Positions 26,251-34,963 are shown, counted from the first letter of the stretch. The stretch is 50,540 nt of DNA from Flavobacteriia bacterium (GCA_013298525.1 JAAFHW010000002.1:44148-94687), one strand, 5' to 3'. Numbers and translations are program-made. The notes: a model not told the origin generated them from the sequence alone.

Positions 26251-26324
26251 GCCAGCGTAGCTCAGTTGGCTAGAGCAGCTGATTTGTAATCAGCAGGTCG
26301 TGGGTTCGAGTCCCTCCGCCGGCT
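26251..26324 (+). tRNA. tRNA-Thr (TGT anticodon)
   Basis: A 74-nt cloverleaf can be drawn by hand. The acceptor is GCCAGCG with CGCCGGC and discriminator T, the D arm is GCTC...GAGC, the anticodon stem is GCTGA/TCAGC with loop TTTGTAA (anticodon TGT, reads ACA), and the T loop is TTCGAGT. CCA is not encoded. The acceptor stem has an A4-C69 mismatch and the T stem a T50-T64 mismatch. A consensus promoter lies upstream and a hairpin terminator downstream. Confidence 0.95.
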
Positions 26325-26330
26325 CTTCGT

Positions 26331-26362
26331 AAAACCATCACAGCAATGTGGTGGTTTTTTTT
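26331..26362 (+). terminator. terminator of tRNA-Thr
   Basis: AAAACCATCACA, loop GCAA and TGTGGTGGTTTTTTTT form a hairpin (one G-T pair) with an eight-base T run, seven bases after the tRNA. Confidence 0.75.
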
Positions 26363-26382
26363 ATTTGTATTATATTCATAAA

Positions 26383-26414
26383 AAAATCCGCCTTGTTTGT
26401 ACAAGACGGATTTT
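26383..26414. terminator. terminator of the transketolase operon
   Basis: AAAATCCG-C-CTTGT and ACAAG-A-CGGATTTT form a hairpin with one internal mismatch and flanking A/T runs, 18 nt after the stop of the minus-strand transketolase gene. Confidence 0.7.
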
Positions 26415-26432
26415 GTATTTATATAAGAAAAA

Positions 26433-27386
26433 TTATTTTCTTTTAATTACTCTTTCAACAGCTTCAACAATTGCTTCGTTGTTAAGTTTGTATTTATTCA
26501 TTAATTGCTCTGGAGTTCCGCTTTCACCAAATGAATCTTGAACTGCAACAAACTCTTGTGGCGTAGGATTATTTAAAGCTAATGTTCTTGCAACACTTTC
26601 TCCTAAACCACCAAGAATATTATGTTCTTCTGCAGTTACTACACAACCAGTTTTTGCAACAGATTTTAGAATTGCTTCTTCATCCAAAGGTTTAATAGTG
26701 TGAATATTGATTACTTCAGCAGAAATTCCTTTCGCTTCTAATGCTTCTGCAGCTATTAAAGCTTCCCAAACTAAATGGCCTGTAGCGATAATAGTTACAT
26801 CTGTTCCTTCGTTTAACATAATTGCTTTTCCAATTACGAAAGGTTCGTCAGCTGGCATAAAATTAGGCACCACTGGACGACCAAAACGCAAATAAGCTGG
26901 GCCATGATGATCTGCTAATGCAATTGTTGCTGCTTTTGTTTGATTGAAATCACAAGTGTTGATTACAGTCATTCCTGGTAACATCTTCATCAAACCAATA
27001 TCTTCCAATATTTGGTGTGTTGCTCCATCTTCACCAAGTGTCAAACCTGCGTGTGAAGCACAAATTTTTACATTTTTATCTGAATAAGCTACCGATTGAC
27101 GAATTTGATCGTAAACTCTTCCAGTAGAAAAGTTAGCGAAAGTTCCTGTAAATGGAATTTTCCCACCAATAGTTAATCCAGCTGCAATTCCAATCATGTT
27201 AGCTTCAGCAATTCCGATTTGGAAAAAACGTTCTGGATGATTTTTTTTGAAATCGTCAAACTTTAACGAACCAATTAAATCGGCGCAAAGTGCAACAACA
27301 TTTTCGTTTTTTTGTCCCAACTCGGTCATTCCTGCACCAAATCCTGAACGTGTATCTTTACTTCCTGTGTTTGTATATTTTTTCAT
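26433..27386 (-). CDS. transketolase, C-terminal (pyrimidine-binding) subunit
   Basis: 317-aa protein equal to the C-terminal half of transketolase. It contains the TPP pyrimidine-binding region (FFQIGIAEANMIGIAAGLT, with the Glu that activates the cofactor) and the C-terminal domain (VTAEEHNILGGLGESVA). It works with the N-terminal subunit at 28109-28954 in the pentose phosphate pathway. Split transketolases are known in several bacteria and archaea. Here the two halves are separated by an unrelated 230-aa gene on the same strand. Confidence 0.9.
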   Translation of the reverse strand: MKKYTNTGSKDTRSGFGAGMTELGQKNENVVALCADLIGSLKFDDFKKNHPERFFQIGIAEANMIGIAAGLTIGGKIPFTGTFANFSTGRVYDQIRQSVAYSDKNVKICASHAGLTLGEDGATHQILEDIGLMKMLPGMTVINTCDFNQTKAATIALADHHGPAYLRFGRPVVPNFMPADEPFVIGKAIMLNEGTDVTIIATGHLVWEALIAAEALEAKGISAEVINIHTIKPLDEEAILKSVAKTGCVVTAEEHNILGGLGESVARTLALNNPTPQEFVAVQDSFGESGTPEQLMNKYKLNNEAIVEAVERVIKRK

Positions 27387-27416
27387 TGTGTTGTGTTGAT
27401 AATTATTCTTGTTGTT

Positions 27417-28109
27417 TTAGTTGAATAGTTTGTTTTTTGGAAAAATTTGATCAGGAGTGAATGAAAAAGTATAATCAATTTTCGTGACTTTTAAAATTTC
27501 ATTTTCGGATTGTTTTTTTCCATCGACTACGCAAATAGTTTTTTCTAAATTCTGATTTTTAATTTCAAGAAGATTATATTTATTTAGCAAATAATCTTTC
27601 ATATTGTTTTTTTCAATACTTTTTATATTGTCTTTATTTGTGAAATAATAGTAGTGCTCATTAATGATTTTTTTTCTTTTACTATTTTTATATTGAGTTA
27701 AGTGAACTAAAGTTTGATTATTAATACTGTCAATCTCATATTCAAAATCCTCAATATATTTTTTATATTTTTTTCCTTTGGTGAAGCCAACATATCTGTA
27801 TAATCTAATGTTGTTTAATTTTTTTAAATCTTCAACGTTATTATATTTGAACTCCACATTAAAATTTATAATAAAGCTCTTTTTGTGGTCTGATAAACTA
27901 GCATATACTGAATCCTTTTTTTGAAATAAACTCATCGAATAGGTTGAGTCTTTAGTATTTCTAAAATGAATAATTTTTGAATATAGTTTTAGATCATATT
28001 GATTGTGATTATATTCTGTACAACTATCAAAATAATAACTCATTTCTTTATTTTGAGAATAAAGAAATGTATTGGAACAAAAAATAAATATAAAAAGAGT
28101 TAATCTCAT
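27417..28109 (-). CDS. exported protein of unknown function inserted between transketolase halves
   Basis: 230-aa protein with a signal peptide (MRLTLFIFIFCSNTFLYSQ). The mature part is very rich in Lys, Asn, Tyr and Ile and looks beta-rich (for example SYYFDSCTEYNHNQYDLKLY, NEHYYYFTNKDN). No known motif, lipobox or sorting domain is visible. Its ATG shares one base with the stop of the transketolase N-subunit (TAATG), so it should be translationally coupled to it, and it ends 30 bases before the C-subunit start. Base composition is clearly more AT-rich than the flanking genes, which suggests a late insertion. Function unknown. Confidence 0.6.
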   Translation of the reverse strand: MRLTLFIFIFCSNTFLYSQNKEMSYYFDSCTEYNHNQYDLKLYSKIIHFRNTKDSTYSMSLFQKKDSVYASLSDHKKSFIINFNVEFKYNNVEDLKKLNNIRLYRYVGFTKGKKYKKYIEDFEYEIDSINNQTLVHLTQYKNSKRKKIINEHYYYFTNKDNIKSIEKNNMKDYLLNKYNLLEIKNQNLEKTICVVDGKKQSENEILKVTKIDYTFSFTPDQIFPKNKLFN

Positions 28110-28954
28110 TAATAATCTCCTAAAGTTGCTGCGTTTTGTCCTAATGCATTTGCTAATTGTTCGTCACTTGGTGCTTTTCCGTGCCAAGCATGAGTGTGCA
28201 TCATAAAATCTACACCATTACCCATTTCAGTATGAAGAATTACGCAAACTGGTTTTCCTTTTCCAGTTCTTGATTTTGCTTCGTTCATTCCAGCGATAAT
28301 TGCTTCAATATTGTTTCCTTCGGTAATCTCTAAAACATCCCAATCGAAAGCTTCAAATTTAGCTTTCAAGTTGCCCATGTTCAAAACGTCTTTAGTAGAA
28401 CCATCAATTTGTTGTCCATTGTAATCAACAGTTGCAATTAAATTGTCTACATTTTTTGCAGAAGCATACATAATTGCTTCCCAGTTTTGACCTTCTTGTA
28501 ATTCGCCATCACCTGTAAGAGCGTATACCAAATGATTGTCATTGTTCAATTTTTTTGCTTGAGCAGCTCCAATTGCAACAGATAAACCTTGTCCTAATGA
28601 ACCTGAAGCAACTCTTACACCAGGTAAACCTTCATGTGTTGTTGGATGACCTTGCAAACGTGTGTTTAATTTTCTAAACGTTGCTAATTCAGAAACTGGG
28701 AAATAGCCACTTCTTGCTAAAACGCTGTAAAAAACTGGAGAAATATGACCGTTTGACAAGAAGAAAATATCTTCATTTGTTCCGTTCATTTCAAATCCTT
28801 CGTTGCGTTTCATGAGGTCTTGGTAAAGTGCTACTAAAAATTCTGCACAACCAAGAGAACCTCCTGGATGACCTGAATTTACGGCATGAACCATGCGAAG
28901 AATGTCTCTTCGTACTTGTGTTGTAAAATCTTGTAGTTGTTGAATGTTAGACAT
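28109..28954 (-). CDS. transketolase, N-terminal (TPP diphosphate-binding) subunit
   Basis: 281-aa protein equal to the N-terminal half of transketolase. The TPP/Mg motif begins GDGELQEGQNWEA and ends near VDYNGQQIDG (GDG-x26-N type). MVHAVNSGHPGGSLGCAEFL holds the conserved His/Gly loop. With the C-terminal subunit it forms the active heterotetramer that exchanges two-carbon units between sugar phosphates. It is the first gene of the three-gene unit. Residues match typical split transketolases in length. Confidence 0.9.
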   Translation of the reverse strand: MSNIQQLQDFTTQVRRDILRMVHAVNSGHPGGSLGCAEFLVALYQDLMKRNEGFEMNGTNEDIFFLSNGHISPVFYSVLARSGYFPVSELATFRKLNTRLQGHPTTHEGLPGVRVASGSLGQGLSVAIGAAQAKKLNNDNHLVYALTGDGELQEGQNWEAIMYASAKNVDNLIATVDYNGQQIDGSTKDVLNMGNLKAKFEAFDWDVLEITEGNNIEAIIAGMNEAKSRTGKGKPVCVILHTEMGNGVDFMMHTHAWHGKAPSDEQLANALGQNAATLGDY

Positions 28955-29051
28955 TTTATGTAGTTATAAATTATAATGGTGTAAAAGTAAATCTATTTTT
29001 TTGGCGAGGCAAAAGATTTTATTACAAGTTATTAATAGTTTAGAATCACAA

Positions 29052-29084
29052 ATAAATCTAAAATCTAAAATCTAAAATCTAAAA
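29052..29084. repeat. short tandem repeat (TCTAAAA units)
   Basis: Four consecutive units of a 7-bp repeat, TCTAAAA, lie just upstream of the tgt -7 box. They would place repeat DNA where the -33 region should be, so the copy number might affect tgt expression. This is an inference. Confidence 0.6.
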
Positions 29085-29089
29085 TAATT

Positions 29090-29097
29090 TATCTTTG
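29090..29097 (+). promoter_or_regulatory. -7 box for tgt
   Basis: TATCTTTG matches TAnnTTTG exactly and lies 18 nt before the ATG at 29116. The TTG at 29095 that opens the frame further upstream lies within this box. Confidence 0.5.
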
Positions 29098-29115
29098 CCA
29101 ACTGAAAATGCCTAT

Positions 29116-30246
29116 ATGAAATTCGATTTATTACAAAAAGATGCCAACTCTAAAGCTAGAGCTGGAAAAATTACAACAGACCATGGAGTTATTGAAACTC
29201 CTATTTTTATGCCAGTTGGAACTGTTGCCTCTGTAAAAGGAGTACACCAACGCGAGTTAAAAGAAGAAATTAATCCTGATATTATTCTAGGAAATACCTA
29301 CCATTTATACCTTCGTCCACAAACAGAAATTCTTGAAAAAGCTGGTGGTTTGCATAAATTTATGAATTGGGATAGAAATATCTTAACTGATTCAGGAGGT
29401 TATCAAGTATATTCGCTTTCGGCAAACAGAAAAATTAAGGAAGAAGGCGTAAAGTTCAAATCGCATATTGATGGTTCCTACCACTTTTTTACTCCAGAAA
29501 ATGTGATGGAAATTCAACGTACAATTGGTGCTGATATCATAATGGCTTTTGACGAATGTACACCTTATCCATGTGATTATCGTTATGCACAACGTTCCAT
29601 GAAAATGACACATCGTTGGTTGGATAGATGTATTAATCATTTGGAAAAAGTTCCAGTAAAATATGGTTATGATCAAGCTTTTTTTCCAATTGTTCAAGGA
29701 AGTACTTATAAAGATTTGAGAATGCAAAGTGCCGAATACATTGCCAATTCTAATCAAGTTGGAAATGCTATTGGTGGACTTTCAGTTGGTGAGCCAGCCG
29801 AAGAAATGTATGCAATGACAGAGGTTGTTTGTGATATTCTTCCAGAAGATAAACCACGTTACTTAATGGGCGTTGGAACTCCAATTAATATTTTAGAAAA
29901 TATAGCACTTGGTGTAGATATGTTCGATTGTGTAATGCCAACGCGTAATGCAAGAAACGGAATGTTATTCACTGCAAACGGAACCATAAACATCAAAAAT
30001 AAGAAGTGGGAAGATGATTTTTCTCCTTTAGATGAAATGGGAATCACTTTTGTTGATACCGAATACACAAAAGCTTATCTTCGACATTTATTTGCTGCCA
30101 ATGAGTATCTTGGAAAACAAATTGCAACTATCCACAATTTAGGTTTTTATATGTGGTTGGTTCGTGAAGCAAGAAAACATATTATTGCAGGCGATTTTAG
30201 AGTTTGGAAAGAAATGATGGTTAAGCAAATGAGTCAACGATTATAA
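29116..30246 (+). CDS. tgt: queuine/preQ1 tRNA-ribosyltransferase (zinc ligands apparently lost)
   Basis: 376-aa enzyme that replaces guanine-34 of Asp, Asn, His and Tyr tRNAs by preQ1. The ATG at 29116 is preferred over an in-frame TTG 21 bases upstream, because MKFDLLQKDANSKARAG is the family N-terminus and the TTG lies in the promoter. The general acid region is LTDSGGYQVYSL, the nucleophile Asp is in MFDCVMPTRNARNG, and AIGGLSVGEP is conserved. The zinc site, normally Cys-x-Cys-x2-Cys and a His about 25 residues on, reads ITFVDTEYTKAYLRHL with no cysteine, while the His in ATIHNLGF remains. The gene at 30256 follows closely. Confidence 0.92.
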   Translation: MKFDLLQKDANSKARAGKITTDHGVIETPIFMPVGTVASVKGVHQRELKEEINPDIILGNTYHLYLRPQTEILEKAGGLHKFMNWDRNILTDSGGYQVYSLSANRKIKEEGVKFKSHIDGSYHFFTPENVMEIQRTIGADIIMAFDECTPYPCDYRYAQRSMKMTHRWLDRCINHLEKVPVKYGYDQAFFPIVQGSTYKDLRMQSAEYIANSNQVGNAIGGLSVGEPAEEMYAMTEVVCDILPEDKPRYLMGVGTPINILENIALGVDMFDCVMPTRNARNGMLFTANGTINIKNKKWEDDFSPLDEMGITFVDTEYTKAYLRHLFAANEYLGKQIATIHNLGFYMWLVREARKHIIAGDFRVWKEMMVKQMSQRL

Positions 30247-30255
30247 AATTTATTG

Positions 30256-31341
30256 ATGCTTACAATATTAGATAAATACATATTAAAACGTTATTTAACC
30301 ACATTTTCTGTAATGTTGTTGATGTTTATTCCTATTGGGATAACCATTGATGTATCTGAAAAGGTCAATAAAATGATTGAGAACAAAGTGCCTTTTAGTG
30401 CTATTGCTCAATATTATGTCGATTTTACTATTTATTTTGCTAATTTACTTTTTCCTATATTTTTATTTCTATCTATTATTTGGTTTACTTCAAAACTTGC
30501 TAATAATACTGAAATTATAGCCATATTAAGTTCAGGAATTTCATTTACAAGATTTTTGAGACCTTATATTATAGGAGCAACAATAGTTTCAATATTTGCT
30601 TTGTTGATGGGATTCTTTTTGGTTCCAAAAGCCAGTGAAGGATTTAAAAACTTTAGATACATGTACCTTATTGGAAACGGACAAAATGAGATGCGAGACA
30701 ACTCAGATGTTTATCGTCAAATCAATAAAGAAGAATACATTTATGTAAGTAGTTTTAATTCGGTTTCTAAAATGGCGTTCAATTTTTCTATGGAAAAATT
30801 TGAAAAAGACAAATTAAAATACAAAGTATCTGCTAGTAGAATAAAATGGAATCCAAGAGATAGCTCCTATACTTTATTTGATTTCAAAAAAAGAAAAGTA
30901 GGTGAGTTAGGTGATGTTATTATTTCTGAACAAAGAAAAGATACGGTTTTTAATTTTGATTTAGAAGATTTAACACCTGTTGTTTACATTGCGGAAACAC
31001 TTTCGTATTTTGAATTAACTAAATTTATTGAAAAAGAAAAAACTAGAGGTTCTACCAACATCAACACCTATTTAGTGGTTTTATATAAAAAGTATAGTAT
31101 ACCTGTTTCTGCTTTTATCCTTACAATTATTGCTGTAGCCGTTTCTTCAATGAAGCGAAGAGGTGGAATGGGAATTAATCTTGCTATTGGTATTTTACTT
31201 GCTTTTGCTTTTGTGTTTTTAGACAAAGTTTTTGGTGTTTTAGCAGAAAAATCAGCTGCACCACCAATAATTGCAGTGTGGATTCCGAACATTCTTTTTG
31301 GAATCTTAGCAATATATTTATTACGTAATGCTAAGCGATAA
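30256..31341 (+). CDS. LPS export permease, LptF/LptG (YjgP/YjgQ) family
   Basis: 361-aa inner-membrane protein of the Lpt bridge. There are three N-terminal helices, a periplasmic beta-jellyroll-like middle (about residues 130-260) and three C-terminal helices (from YSIPVSAFILTIIAVAVSSM on), the layout of LptF/LptG. KRYLTTFSVMLLMFIPIGI at the N-terminus and KRRGGMGINLAIGILLAFAF near the end are typical. It should work with LptB (10222-10989). Start set at the ATG (30256). A TTG directly in front is less likely. Its end overlaps the DMT transporter start by 14 bases. Confidence 0.87.
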   Translation: MLTILDKYILKRYLTTFSVMLLMFIPIGITIDVSEKVNKMIENKVPFSAIAQYYVDFTIYFANLLFPIFLFLSIIWFTSKLANNTEIIAILSSGISFTRFLRPYIIGATIVSIFALLMGFFLVPKASEGFKNFRYMYLIGNGQNEMRDNSDVYRQINKEEYIYVSSFNSVSKMAFNFSMEKFEKDKLKYKVSASRIKWNPRDSSYTLFDFKKRKVGELGDVIISEQRKDTVFNFDLEDLTPVVYIAETLSYFELTKFIEKEKTRGSTNINTYLVVLYKKYSIPVSAFILTIIAVAVSSMKRRGGMGINLAIGILLAFAFVFLDKVFGVLAEKSAAPPIIAVWIPNILFGILAIYLLRNAKR

Positions 31342-32209
31342 CAACAAAAGTTATTTACACCTTCATTTGATAGTTTTCATTTGGGGTTTCACAGCAATCT
31401 TAGGAAGACTAATTACTCTTGATGCATTACCATTGGTTTGGTATCGTATGTTGTTTGCTGTTGTATTTATTTTTATTTACATCAAATACAAAAGAATGCC
31501 TATAAAGATTCCTAAGCGAATTCTTTTGAAGTTTCTTGTTGCTGGATTAGTAATTGCCCTTCATTGGTTTACTTTTTTTAGAGCCATCAAAGTTTCTAAT
31601 GTTTCTATTACGCTTGCTTGTTTATCAACAGGAGCATTTTTTACTTCACTTATCGAACCAATTTTCTTCGGAAAAAAGATTATTTGGTACGAAATTTTCT
31701 TCGGATTGATTGTTGTTTTCGGACTTTCAATCATATTTAATGTAGAAGGAAGATATGTTGAAGGAATTGTTTTAGCATTAACTTCTGCTTTTCTTTCTGC
31801 TTCTTTTGCAGTTATCAATAGTAAGTTTGTTAAAGATTATGATCCAACTGTAATTTCTTATTACGAGTTGGGCGGAGGTGTTTTGTTTTTCTCAATATTC
31901 CTACTTTTTACCAATAGTTTTAATTCTGAATTTTTTCAACTGACTACTTCCGATTTTGTTTATTTATTGATATTAAGTTCGGTTTGTACAGCATATGCTT
32001 TTATTGCCTCAACAGCGGTTATGAAATTTTTAAGTCCTTATACCGTGATGCTTACCATTAATTTAGAGCCTATTTACGGAATCATTCTTGCGGTTCTAAT
32101 TTTTGAAGATAAAGAACAAATGAGTCCACAATTTTATGTTGGAGCTGTAATTATCTTATTAACTGTTATTTTAAACGGAATTATAAAAAGCAGATTAAAA
32201 GCAACTTAG
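31328..32209 (+). CDS. DMT-superfamily (EamA) transporter
   Basis: 293-aa inner-membrane protein with ten hydrophobic segments arranged as two EamA repeats. The first begins with HLIVFIWGFTAILGRLI and the second with YELGGGVLFFSIFLLFT. LNLEP-type sequence (TINLEPIYGIILAVLIF) near the last repeat is a hallmark. These transporters move amino acids, nucleotide sugars or other metabolites. The substrate cannot be inferred. Its start lies 14 bases inside the LptF/G gene, so the two are coupled. Confidence 0.87.
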   Translation: MLSDNNKSYLHLHLIVFIWGFTAILGRLITLDALPLVWYRMLFAVVFIFIYIKYKRMPIKIPKRILLKFLVAGLVIALHWFTFFRAIKVSNVSITLACLSTGAFFTSLIEPIFFGKKIIWYEIFFGLIVVFGLSIIFNVEGRYVEGIVLALTSAFLSASFAVINSKFVKDYDPTVISYYELGGGVLFFSIFLLFTNSFNSEFFQLTTSDFVYLLILSSVCTAYAFIASTAVMKFLSPYTVMLTINLEPIYGIILAVLIFEDKEQMSPQFYVGAVIILLTVILNGIIKSRLKAT

Positions 32210-32262
32210 CTTTTGTTTACAACTTATAGTGTAAAATTACTTTTACAAAAGATTTAAAATTT

Positions 32263-32270
32263 TATCTTTG
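32263..32270 (+). promoter_or_regulatory. -7 box for accA
   Basis: TATCTTTG matches TAnnTTTG and lies 33 nt before the ATG. The -33 region is poor. Confidence 0.45.
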
Positions 32271-32303
32271 TAGTTCGAATTTTAATTAAAACGCACAAAT
32301 CCT

Positions 32304-33257
32304 ATGGAATATTTAGATTTTGAGCTTCCTATTAAAGAGTTGGAAGACCAATTAGACAAATGTCAGATTATTGGTCTAGAATCAGATGTTGATGTAACCA
32401 ATACTTGCAAACAAATCGAGAAAAAACTTGAAGAAACAAAGCGTAAAATATACAAAAATTTAACAGCTTGGCAACGTGTTCAACTTTCTCGCCATCCTAA
32501 TAGACCTTATACTTTAGAGCATATTACAACTTTAACTAAAGGAACTTTTTTAGAACTTTTTGGAGACAGAAATTTTAAAGACGATAAAGCCATGATTGGT
32601 GGTTTAGGTCAAATTGACGGACAATCATTTATGCTTATAGGTCAACAAAAAGGAATCAATACCAAAATGCGTCAGTATAGAAATTTTGGAATGGCAAATC
32701 CTGAAGGCTATAGAAAAGCATTGCGTTTGATGAAAATGGCCGAAAAATTTGGAATTCCTGTAGTTACTTTTATCGATACTCCTGGAGCTTATCCTGGTTT
32801 AGAAGCAGAAGAAAGAGGTCAAGGAGAAGCAATTGCAAGAAATATTTTTGAAATGTGCCGTCTGAAAGTGCCAATTATTTGTGTAATTGTTGGTGAAGGT
32901 GCTTCTGGTGGAGCTTTAGGAATTGGTGTTGGTGATAGAGTTTTAATGATGGAAAACACTTGGTATTCTGTAATTTCTCCTGAATCTTGTTCTTCTATTT
33001 TATGGAAAAGTTGGGAATATAAAGAGCAAGCTGCCGATGCATTGAAATTGACTTCAGCTGATATGAAAAAGCAAAAATTAGTGGACGATATTATTCCAGA
33101 ACCACTTGGTGGTGCTCATTATGATAAAGAAACAACTTTCAAAACGGTAGAGCAATACATAATGAAAGCTTTTAATGAATTGAAAGATTTATCAACAACT
33201 GAATTAGTTTCCCAGAGAATGGACAAATACAGCAAAATGGGCGAATATAAAGAGTAA
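32304..33257 (+). CDS. accA: acetyl-CoA carboxylase carboxyltransferase subunit alpha
   Basis: 317-aa cytoplasmic subunit that, with AccD, transfers the carboxyl group from carboxybiotin to acetyl-CoA to give malonyl-CoA for fatty acid synthesis. The N-terminal helical region ([28 protein letters not shown]) is followed by the crotonase-type core with [20 protein letters not shown] and the oxyanion-hole glycines of [15 protein letters not shown]. The length is typical. It stands alone between a promoter and a strong terminator. Confidence 0.95.
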   Translation: MEYLDFELPIKELEDQLDKCQIIGLESDVDVTNTCKQIEKKLEETKRKIYKNLTAWQRVQLSRHPNRPYTLEHITTLTKGTFLELFGDRNFKDDKAMIGGLGQIDGQSFMLIGQQKGINTKMRQYRNFGMANPEGYRKALRLMKMAEKFGIPVVTFIDTPGAYPGLEAEERGQGEAIARNIFEMCRLKVPIICVIVGEGASGGALGIGVGDRVLMMENTWYSVISPESCSSILWKSWEYKEQAADALKLTSADMKKQKLVDDIIPEPLGGAHYDKETTFKTVEQYIMKAFNELKDLSTTELVSQRMDKYSKMGEYKE

Positions 33258-33276
33258 AATCTTACAAAATTAATCA

Positions 33277-33320
33277 AAATCCGTCTCGTCCTAAAAGCTA
33301 GGATTAGACGGATTTTTTTT
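33277..33320 (+). terminator. terminator of accA
   Basis: AAAATCCGTCT, CG, TCCTA, loop, TAGGA, TT, AGACGGATTTTTTTT form a long hairpin with one internal bulge and an eight-base T run, about 20 nt after the stop. Confidence 0.85.
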
Positions 33321-33408
33321 AGGTTGTTAACAAAAAATACTTAGTTATAAACAATAAATAGTAATAACTAAAGTTCATAAAAATTACAGAATTGGTTACT
33401 TTCGCTAC

Positions 33409-34956
33409 ATGGAAAATCTCAAAAATATAAACCCAATTAAAGTAGATAAAACTACTATAATCAATCTTGAAAAAGGGAAGTTACCTCCACAAGCGCTTGA
33501 CCTTGAGGAAGCAGTTCTTGGTGCCATGATGATTGATAAAAAAGGTGTTGATGAGGTTATTGATATCCTGCAATCAGATGCATTTTATAAAGATGCTCAT
33601 AAGCACATATTTGAAGCAATTTTTCAGTTATTCACAGATTCTCAGCCAATTGACTTGTTAACAGTTTCGGCTCAGTTAAAAAAGAATGCCAAACTAGAAT
33701 TAGCTGGAGGCGATTTTTACCTTATTCAGCTTACACAAAAAATATCTTCATCGGCACATATTGAATTTCACTCAAGAATTATTTTACAAAAATACATTCA
33801 AAGAAGTTTGATAAGAATATCTTCAGAAATCATTGAAGAATCTTACGATGAAACTACAGATGTGTTTGATTTGCTAGACAAAGCCGAATCTAAATTATAT
33901 GAAGTAACGCAAGGAAATATAAAAAGAAGTTCAGAAACGGCACAAAGTTTAGTAATTCAAGCTAAAAAGCGAATTGAAGAAATTGCAAACAAAGAAGGTT
34001 TATCCGGAATTGCAACAGGTTTTGATAAATTAGATAAAGTAACTTCGGGTTGGCAACCATCTGATTTAGTTATTATTGCGGCTCGTCCAGGTATGGGTAA
34101 AACAGCTTTTGTACTTTCAATGGCACGAAATATGGCTATAGATTTTGGTCATCCTGTAGCATTGTTTTCTCTTGAGATGTCTTCTGTACAGTTGATAACT
34201 CGTTTGATTTCATCAGAAACTGGTTTGTCTTCTGAAAAACTACGTACAGGAAAATTGGAAAAACACGAATGGGAGCAACTTTCTGTAAAAGTAAAAGATT
34301 TAGAAAAAGCACCTTTATATATAGATGATACTCCATCATTATCCATTTTTGATTTACGTGCCAAAGCAAGACGTTTATCTTCTCAACACGGAATAAAACT
34401 AATTATTGTCGATTACCTTCAATTGATGACAGCAGGAGGAAACGGAAAAGGTGGCGGAAATCGTGAGCAAGAAATTTCTACAATTTCAAGAAACTTAAAA
34501 GCTTTAGCAAAGGAATTAGAAGTTCCTGTAATTGCACTTTCACAATTATCGCGTGCTGTTGAAACTCGTGGTTCTAGTAAAAGACCATTGCTTTCTGACC
34601 TTCGTGAATCAGGTGCAATTGAGCAAGATGCCGATATTGTATCGTTTATTTATCGTCCAGAATATTATAAAATTGAAGAATGGGATGATGATGAACAATC
34701 GCCAACTGCTGGTCAAGCCGAATTTATAATTGCAAAACATAGAAATGGTTCTTTAGAAAATGTTCGTTTAAAATTCATCGGAAATCTTGGAAAATTCGAT
34801 AACCTTGAAGAATATGGTGGCGGATTTGACGATTTACCTTCTAAAATGAATTTAGGTGATGACAATCCATTTTTCACCAAGAACTTACCTTCTGCAAATG
34901 AAGCATTTGGAAGTAGTTCAAATTCAAATGACGATGATAGTGATGTTCCATTTTAA
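33409..34956 (+). CDS. dnaB: replicative DNA helicase
   Basis: 515-aa hexameric helicase at the replication fork. The N-terminal domain starts with PPQALDLEEAVLGAMMIDKK, and the RecA-like domain has Walker A AARPGMGKTAFVLSMA, Walker B IKLIIVDYLQLM, and the arginine-finger/DnaB blocks LKALAKELEVPVIALSQLSR and LSDLRESGAIEQDADIV. The acidic end SNDDDSDVPF resembles an SSB-type tail. No intein is present. It stands alone, and a dense terminator follows. Confidence 0.95.
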   Translation: MENLKNINPIKVDKTTIINLEKGKLPPQALDLEEAVLGAMMIDKKGVDEVIDILQSDAFYKDAHKHIFEAIFQLFTDSQPIDLLTVSAQLKKNAKLELAGGDFYLIQLTQKISSSAHIEFHSRIILQKYIQRSLIRISSEIIEESYDETTDVFDLLDKAESKLYEVTQGNIKRSSETAQSLVIQAKKRIEEIANKEGLSGIATGFDKLDKVTSGWQPSDLVIIAARPGMGKTAFVLSMARNMAIDFGHPVALFSLEMSSVQLITRLISSETGLSSEKLRTGKLEKHEWEQLSVKVKDLEKAPLYIDDTPSLSIFDLRAKARRLSSQHGIKLIIVDYLQLMTAGGNGKGGGNREQEISTISRNLKALAKELEVPVIALSQLSRAVETRGSSKRPLLSDLRESGAIEQDADIVSFIYRPEYYKIEEWDDDEQSPTAGQAEFIIAKHRNGSLENVRLKFIGNLGKFDNLEEYGGGFDDLPSKMNLGDDNPFFTKNLPSANEAFGSSSNSNDDDSDVPF

Positions 34957-34963
34957 AATATTG

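Noticed and set aside
29052..29084. CRISPR-like array
   Set aside because: The units are seven bases long, contiguous and have no spacers; it is a simple tandem repeat.
29095..29115. TTG start adding seven residues to Tgt
   Set aside because: It lies in a -7 box, and the family N-terminus begins at the ATG at 29116.
30253..30255. TTG codon directly before the LptF/G ATG as a start
   Set aside because: The ATG at 30256 is the simpler start and gives the usual family N-terminus.
34136..34369. Minus-strand open frames inside dnaB
   Set aside because: They lie within the conserved RecA-like domain of dnaB and have no protein-like features; they are frame shadows.
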